Of a stretch of 64,000 nt of DNA, positions 59,351 through 64,000 are shown in pieces. Below the pieces are notes generated by a model. That model ran no database searches. It saw only the letters and a list, made by a program, of their open reading frames with translations, and was not told the DNA's origin. The first letter of the stretch is position 1. Each line of letters opens with the position of its first letter. The position numbers and the translations under genes are program-made. This stretch comes from Gymnopilus junonius (lineage: Eukaryota > Basidiomycota > Agaricomycetes > Agaricales > Galerinaceae), in the NCBI GenBank assembly GCA_015501075.1, contig JADNYJ010000088.1:94954-158953 (forward strand), in the 5' to 3' direction.

Positions 59351-59789
59351 CCCGCCAACCCCATCTAATTCTTTACAAAGCGCAAATTTGGGGATCTGAA
59401 TGACAAAGTCAGCATCAATGCAAGACCATTTAGATAATGATTTATACCATCAGGAAAGAGTAGTTGACAGTGGCAATAGCAAGCGAGTAGCGGAGGATAA
59501 AGAGACAGAATATCAAATGGACCAGCTGCTTAAGTACGAGGTACTGAGTAAGTCACAGTTGATCAGGAAAACAAAGGACAGTGACGAACCCAGCGCAAGA
59601 GTTCAAAGGGAGTTTATCAAGCGATGAGTGGCACTTCCGAAGTGACTCCTTTCACTCCTTAGCGATCGGTCATAGTTTTGTTCCAAAGATGGAAGTTCTG
59701 CTCCTCGCATTGCATTGTCCTCGAGAGTGTCATTGTGTACATAATATGGCGGTTCTATACTCAAACCAACCAGAACAAACGAACTCCAG

Positions 59790-60607
59790 ATGCCTTCCCA
59801 AGACGCTCATACAAGATATTCCTACGTACAGAAGTACCTCCCTCTAATCACGCCATGGATTCAATTCAAACTTTCGCCCCCACCTCCTCTTCCTGTTCTG
59901 ACTGCCCGTACTGAATTCAGACCTGAAGATTTGACAGCTACCAGGGTACAAGACGCAGTGGCACCACGTCGTGTTGTCATATTCCAGGACCCCGCCACTG
60001 ACCAAGTCACACCTTCACCAGTTGATTCACCATCGGAGACACTAACAAATAACATCACTCCCTCATCGTCTCTGGGGCCAGATACAACGAAAATTCCTAA
60101 ACCACCTGGTGAGCCTGGCAGGCCAGGATCAGGCAGATATTCCATAGACAAAGTCTTGGTTGATGACTATAATTGGACTGGAGAGGCTGTAGCAGCACTA
60201 ACAGTACGATCATTGTGTGCTATGTTTGTAAAAGAAGTCCCCTAACCACCATCTCAGGAGGCTGTGCGCCACGAAGTTCGGACTAGTCTTAACGTGACTG
60301 TCAGCTTCCGAGGACAAAGTAAGGAAAAAGTTGCAGAGATTTGTCAAAAGGTGGGTTCACTCCACCCAGGAAATTACTGTAGACTGAATTTCAACTGTAG
60401 ATGCAAGAGCCTGACAAGTGGCCGCAACTGGAGAAGTACGAGGATTGTTGGCCAGTCATAAGTATCATTAAACTTGCCGTCAAATACAAAGCAGAGGCAA
60501 CGCCCACAATCAAGACAAAGAAGTTAGCAGGCGGATTCAAGATGCCGCAAGACCGAATACGCGAGCAACTGCTGCGGCATGAATTCGAGGAAGAGAGGGT
60601 TGAATAG
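59790..60607 (+). CDS. three-exon protein of unknown function
   Basis: Exons 59790-60203, 60258-60350 and 60401-60607 join cleanly with GT-AG introns of 54 and 50 bp to give 237 residues with no frame break. It starts MPSQDAHTRYSYVQKYLPLI, has a Pro-rich, probably disordered middle (ITPSSSLGPDTTKIPKPPGE) and a more ordered C-terminal half: WTGEAVAALTEAVRHEVRTS, KWPQLEKYEDCWPVISIIKL and AVKYKAEATPTIKTKK, ending EFEEERVE. The xCWPVxxxIxLxxKYxAEA segment resembles a short conserved end in many basidiomycete hypothetical proteins (from memory). No enzyme motif. It is divergently placed to the WD40 gene, with about 400 bp between them. Confidence 0.7.
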
Positions 60608-60639
60608 AGGACTCAGCCATATTATATAGAATAAGACTG

Positions 60640-61409
60640 TGTCTGTACACTACCAATGAAAGGAAAGCGATGTGGCAAGAGTTTTGCAATTGAATATACG
60701 CCGGGGCAAGTTGCTTCTATTGGATTTTTGTGCTCCAGACAAGCCACCGAAACCGATCGTCCAGTGAGAGCGGTAGTAGTATCCAGGTACTTGGGCCTTT
60801 CAATCCCTTTTCCTACTGCATTCAGAAAAAGCTAGGGCTAGTGTTGGTGGATCTTCAAAGACCCTACCCAGCGTAATAATGGCATCCCGAAAGCCTTCTG
60901 CCGAAGCTGTTCCTTCGACACGACGGATTACCGGGACCGACTTTATCAATAACTTCCATTTCTCAGCGTAGCCCTTTGCGATGAGAGCGCACCATATATA
61001 TCGTCTGCATCCAGGGTGAACTTCAATGCTATTTCAGCTGTTTCTAGTCACTCTAAGTCTACAAAAACCAAAACTTTGACATCCTCTACATCCCGTCCAT
61101 CGTCTTCTGTTTCTCGGCCGGCTCGTCCTTGACATCTGCTATGACGCATGACTCCAGCAGCGGCAGCTCTTCCTCCAACCCAAACTTCAATTCCCTTGGA
61201 CGATTCAGAATAACGGTCCAGTAAAAACGATGGTGCAAGGTGTGGTGTATGATTTTCAGAGGAGGACCGGGGCAGAGATGATGGGGCTTTATCTAGAATT
61301 GCTAAAGATAGGGAGAAGAAGCTGAGGACGTTGATGGACGAGCATGTAGGCGATCTGAGGGAGTTGTGGGAGGGGAATCAGAGATTGAGGACTGAGAATG
61401 AGATCTAGA
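60640..61409 (+). pseudogene. coding remnant with C-terminal coiled coil
   Basis: Open segments in changing frames read FNAISAVSSHSKSTKTKTLT with STSRPSSSVSRPAR (about 61018-61128), then EDRGRDDGALSRIAKDREKK and LRTLMDEHVGDLRELWEGNQ, ending RLRTENEI at a TAG near 61409. The last exon is clearly helical. No start, domain or family recognised; probably a decayed or heavily spliced gene. Confidence 0.3.
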
Positions 61410-61612
61410 ATTCAGAACCCATGTCCATAAGCAAAATATTCATTTATACCCAGTTACAGCTCACTTACCATTGATTACTATGCGTATCGAGTACATCTTC
61501 GCGTTGAGACAAAACATGGAGGCCCAAAGCCTCCCAGCAATAATGTTGTCACCATCGAGCTTGTGGGGATGCTGGTCAGGATGTGGAAATGGTCGAAGGT
61601 TCGCAAAAGCAA

Positions 61613-61637
61613 GAATATCGGAAATTCCAATATTCTT
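61613..61637. repeat. quasi-palindrome shared with the inverted repeat at 51.8-52.4 kb
   Basis: GAATATCGGAAATTCCAATA, within AGAATAT...ATATTCT arms. Nearly the same 20-mer occurs at 51872-51891 and, inverted with one change, at 52343-52363. Confidence 0.5.
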
Positions 61638-61686
61638 AGGCACTCAACAACCACCTCTGTGGTAAGAGGCTAACATAGTATGCAGC

Positions 61687-64000
61687 GTGTTGAGACTTCA
61701 GAGTGTGACAATGTTCACATGCGCGATCAGCACACTGATCTACGCGAACAGTAACAAGCTTGTTTTCATCACTGTCTTCATGTTCATCTCATCTCCTGCG
61801 CTGCATTGGACTTTCCGATGCAACGCGTCGTCTCAGAGATGGCACAAGTATACTCAGAAATGGCACATCCTGCTCCAGGTATGCTTTATTATACATGACA
61901 TGTTCACAAGCCACTCAACTCCATGTTTCTAGGCCGTTGGATGATCATGAAGTCGATTTTTCAAACTGGTCAGCATTCGTTCAGCAAGGCATTTTATACT
62001 GCTCCCCAAATTGCTCCAGGCCAGTCGTCATTCCACAATTGTCTGGCGACCCTTTCAAAAGATCGCATTTGCATCGTGAAATGTTCCAGCAACCTGTGTG
62101 GTGGTCAGATGTCTGGGGTTGGCTTTGTGCTGTCCCTTTGTCACCCTCTTTTATTTCACCACCGTTCGAGCCGATGTGCTGGAAACCCGAAGTTGAAGAG
62201 ACCTGGGTATCATTTCAAGGACGGAGTTCAGAAAAACGCTATCATATGCGTGAGCAAGATGCCAAAGCTTGGCTCGAGAAAGAGGTGCTGCTGTTCGAAG
62301 CCACAAAAAATTAGACTACGTTACCGTATTCCTGGAAACCCTCCCCCCCGTCTGTCGGCATTTGGATATAATCGCCCTCATAAGTCGAAGGCAACTGCGT
62401 GGAGGATGATCAACATGGCGAGGGACTGGTTCTCAATCTGGATGGGATTTTTATCCTACCTGATAGCCCAAACTGTGAACTATGCCAACGATCCAGAAGA
62501 TAATGCCGGCCTGCATTGCTGGTATCGGTTACTGCTTGACCGCGGTTTCAGTGATGCTTGGCTTAGCGGACTGATGGGGTCTACGGTCAACTCTTTCGAT
62601 GCTGCTACTCCCGTGCCGGAATTGTTATGCAGTTGACTGAGCAGCAAGTTGCCCATCCAAAATCGAATGGTTTCTCGCTCATCACATCCCAGTATGGTTC
62701 GTGTGGTCCAAAAGAGAGGAAGAAGCTGTGGCAAGAGATTGCGAACTCACCTACCTCCGCCCTCCTAATGAAGTACTCCAAAGAGCTCTGCAACGCATTT
62801 TCCATTCGCCTAGTTTTCCTCTCGCGATGCTTGTCATCAAGCATTATTACAACTTGACATTAGGGAACCCTGTTAACGACGACACATTAAAAGTCTTATC
62901 TCTTGACCTTGCGCCCTCCTTTGTCATTGAATTTGTCACTTCCCAATTCTTGAAAGAAGATGAACTTTGTTCTCATGATGCGAATTCTACCTCGCTGTTT
63001 CTCAAAGAATTTCTAAAACGTCATAATACGGAGACTCATCGTTCAGCTGAAGAAGCTGCTGCCTTACCTTCTCAAGGAATGGTCGAGAGGACCAATCCAG
63101 ATGACCGAATTTTCAACCATTGGTCGGACTACTTCTCCCGGCAAGATAAGCTCCAAAAAGAGTTGGAAACTGTTCAGACTCCCGAGGAACGTCAGCGCCG
63201 TGCATCATATGAATGCAATCCTCCGACGAAGAACACAAAAATGTATACTTGGGAGAGGGTCAATTCATCTGGTGGCATTAAAGTGTATGTTAGGGTTCAT
63301 GTCAAGAAATCCAATCATCAAAACACCCTTGCTTGCTACGAGGACTTCAAGACCCAATACAACCCCTTCTTCAATGAATGGGATTTCTGCACAGATTATC
63401 TAGGCTCGCCTGTCCTGAAAGGATATGACCCAGGAGATGATAGTGACGATGATTATGACTACGATGGTAATAATAACTCTCAGCCTCAATACACGGCTCA
63501 AAACAATGCACAATCCTCTCCACCTGAATCTTTACCCTTGATTCCTATAGCAGAATCTGATAGGCTGGGAGATAACTATACGCCAGATGATGATTATCAC
63601 GAAACCCCGCAAACCGATGTTCTTGAAAATCTGAGTCGCCTCTATGGCTACATGATCTCATTGGGCTCTTTTTTTGTTCCCAACCAAAAATACAGATGAC
63701 TATCTGCAGGAGACACCCTGAAGTTCCTTGGATTTAGGTCGGACTCATCCTGGAATTCACTCTCACTCAATGAACAGCAGGCCGTATCTACTTTTGTGAC
63801 CTGTATTTCCTCGGACCAGAAGTCGCCATTACAAGTACCACAAGAATTAGATGATCTCAATGACTATAATCCACTGTCCTTGACTTCGCTGTTCAATTTT
63901 TCCCTGATTAAACATCCTGCTAAAGATCTCTTCATTTTCCACTCTCCCAGACCATCAATTGTAAAGTGGTCTCTAGGTGTCATGTCAGCAAGGGTTGCCC
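61687..64000 (+). CDS. large protein of an abundant Agaricomycete family, runs off the window
   Basis: Consecutive plus-strand blocks: RPLDDHEVDFSNWSAFVQQG (61930 on), EKRYHMREQDAKAWLEKEVL, then RYRIPGNPPPRLSAFGYNRP and WRMINMARDWFSIWMGFLSY, CWYRLLLDRGFSDAWLSGLM, RAGIVMQLTEQQ, KIEWFLAHHIPVWFVWSKRE, a long block to 63699 with RTNPDDRIFNHWSDYFSRQD and an acidic run (DDSDDDYDYDGN), and DDYLQETLKFLGFRSDSSWN up to the window end. The order PANPPxR...RDWF...FLSYLIA...W...G...VPVWFxW is one I recall from a very common, uncharacterised Agaricomycete family. Blocks sit in different frames; each change falls at or next to a homopolymer (A6 at 62305-62310, C3 at 62610-62612, A4 at 62659-62662, T7 at 63669-63675). 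Start codon and first exons uncertain. Partial at the right edge. Confidence 0.55.

Noticed and set aside
1..64000. CRISPR array, rRNA or tRNA genes
   Set aside because: No regular repeat-spacer array and no conserved rRNA blocks; no convincing tRNA T-loop with paired arms was noticed, though a covariance-model scan was not possible.

Overview
The window looks like a gene-poor, transposon-rich stretch of a mushroom-forming basidiomycete (Agaricomycetes). The signs are short GT-AG introns of about 50-75 bp in every convincing gene, protein families typical of that class (DUF6534-type membrane protein, MATA-type HMG-box factor, divergent DUF5648 proteins, F-box/LRR remnant, tnp2 transposase) and several kinds of DNA transposon and LINE. 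All assignments come from reading the sequence and from knowledge of the families; no search was run.

Layout. 0-3 kb: decayed Mutator-like (MULE) transposase gene, minus strand. 3.9-5.4 kb: broken F-box/LRR-like gene next to a 348-bp TA-flanked MITE. 5.7-7.3 kb: two tandem, damaged secreted DUF5648-like paralogs. 8.7-9.6 kb: acetate/ammonium permease of the GPR1/FUN34/YaaH family. 12.9-13.3 kb: N-terminal fragment of a DUF4419 protein. 14.0-14.3 kb: near-perfect palindromic MITE with 3-bp target duplication. 16.1-16.5 kb: small secreted cysteine-containing protein. 19.7-21.8 kb: Slm1/Slm2-like BAR-PH protein, followed by a low-complexity coding candidate to 23.6 kb. 25.7-26.4 kb: second, larger MITE sharing terminal sequence with the palindrome. 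26.9-27.6 kb: 771-bp hAT-type element with an intact 8-bp duplication. 31.3-32.8 kb: HMG-box transcription factor. 34.1-35.5 kb: multi-pass DUF6534-type protein. 37.9-43.0 kb: decayed, 5'-truncated LINE with gag, endonuclease, reverse transcriptase and RNase H.

From 43 kb to the right end the window is a mosaic of repeats and lineage-specific genes. It holds a pair of diverged direct repeats (43.4 and 44.6 kb), four diverged copies of an exon-plus-intron module (46.0-47.1 kb), a CACTA/EnSpm-type tnp2 transposase gene (48.0-51.6 kb), an inverted repeat (51.8-52.4 kb), a long coiled-coil gene on the minus strand (52.7-55.6 kb), a coiled-coil/RING remnant (56.4-57.4 kb), a WD40 gene (58.0-59.4 kb), a clean three-exon gene of unknown function (59.8-60.6 kb) and the start of a large gene that runs off the window (61.7 kb onward).

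Conserved cellular functions are few: acetate transport, plasma-membrane/TORC2-type signalling through the Slm-like protein, and HMG-box transcriptional control. They are not an operon or pathway. The main themes are transposon biology (five DNA-transposon types or relatives plus a LINE), possible tnp2-associated passenger genes at the right end, and a recurring frame-break pattern at homopolymer runs that may be assembly error rather than decay.
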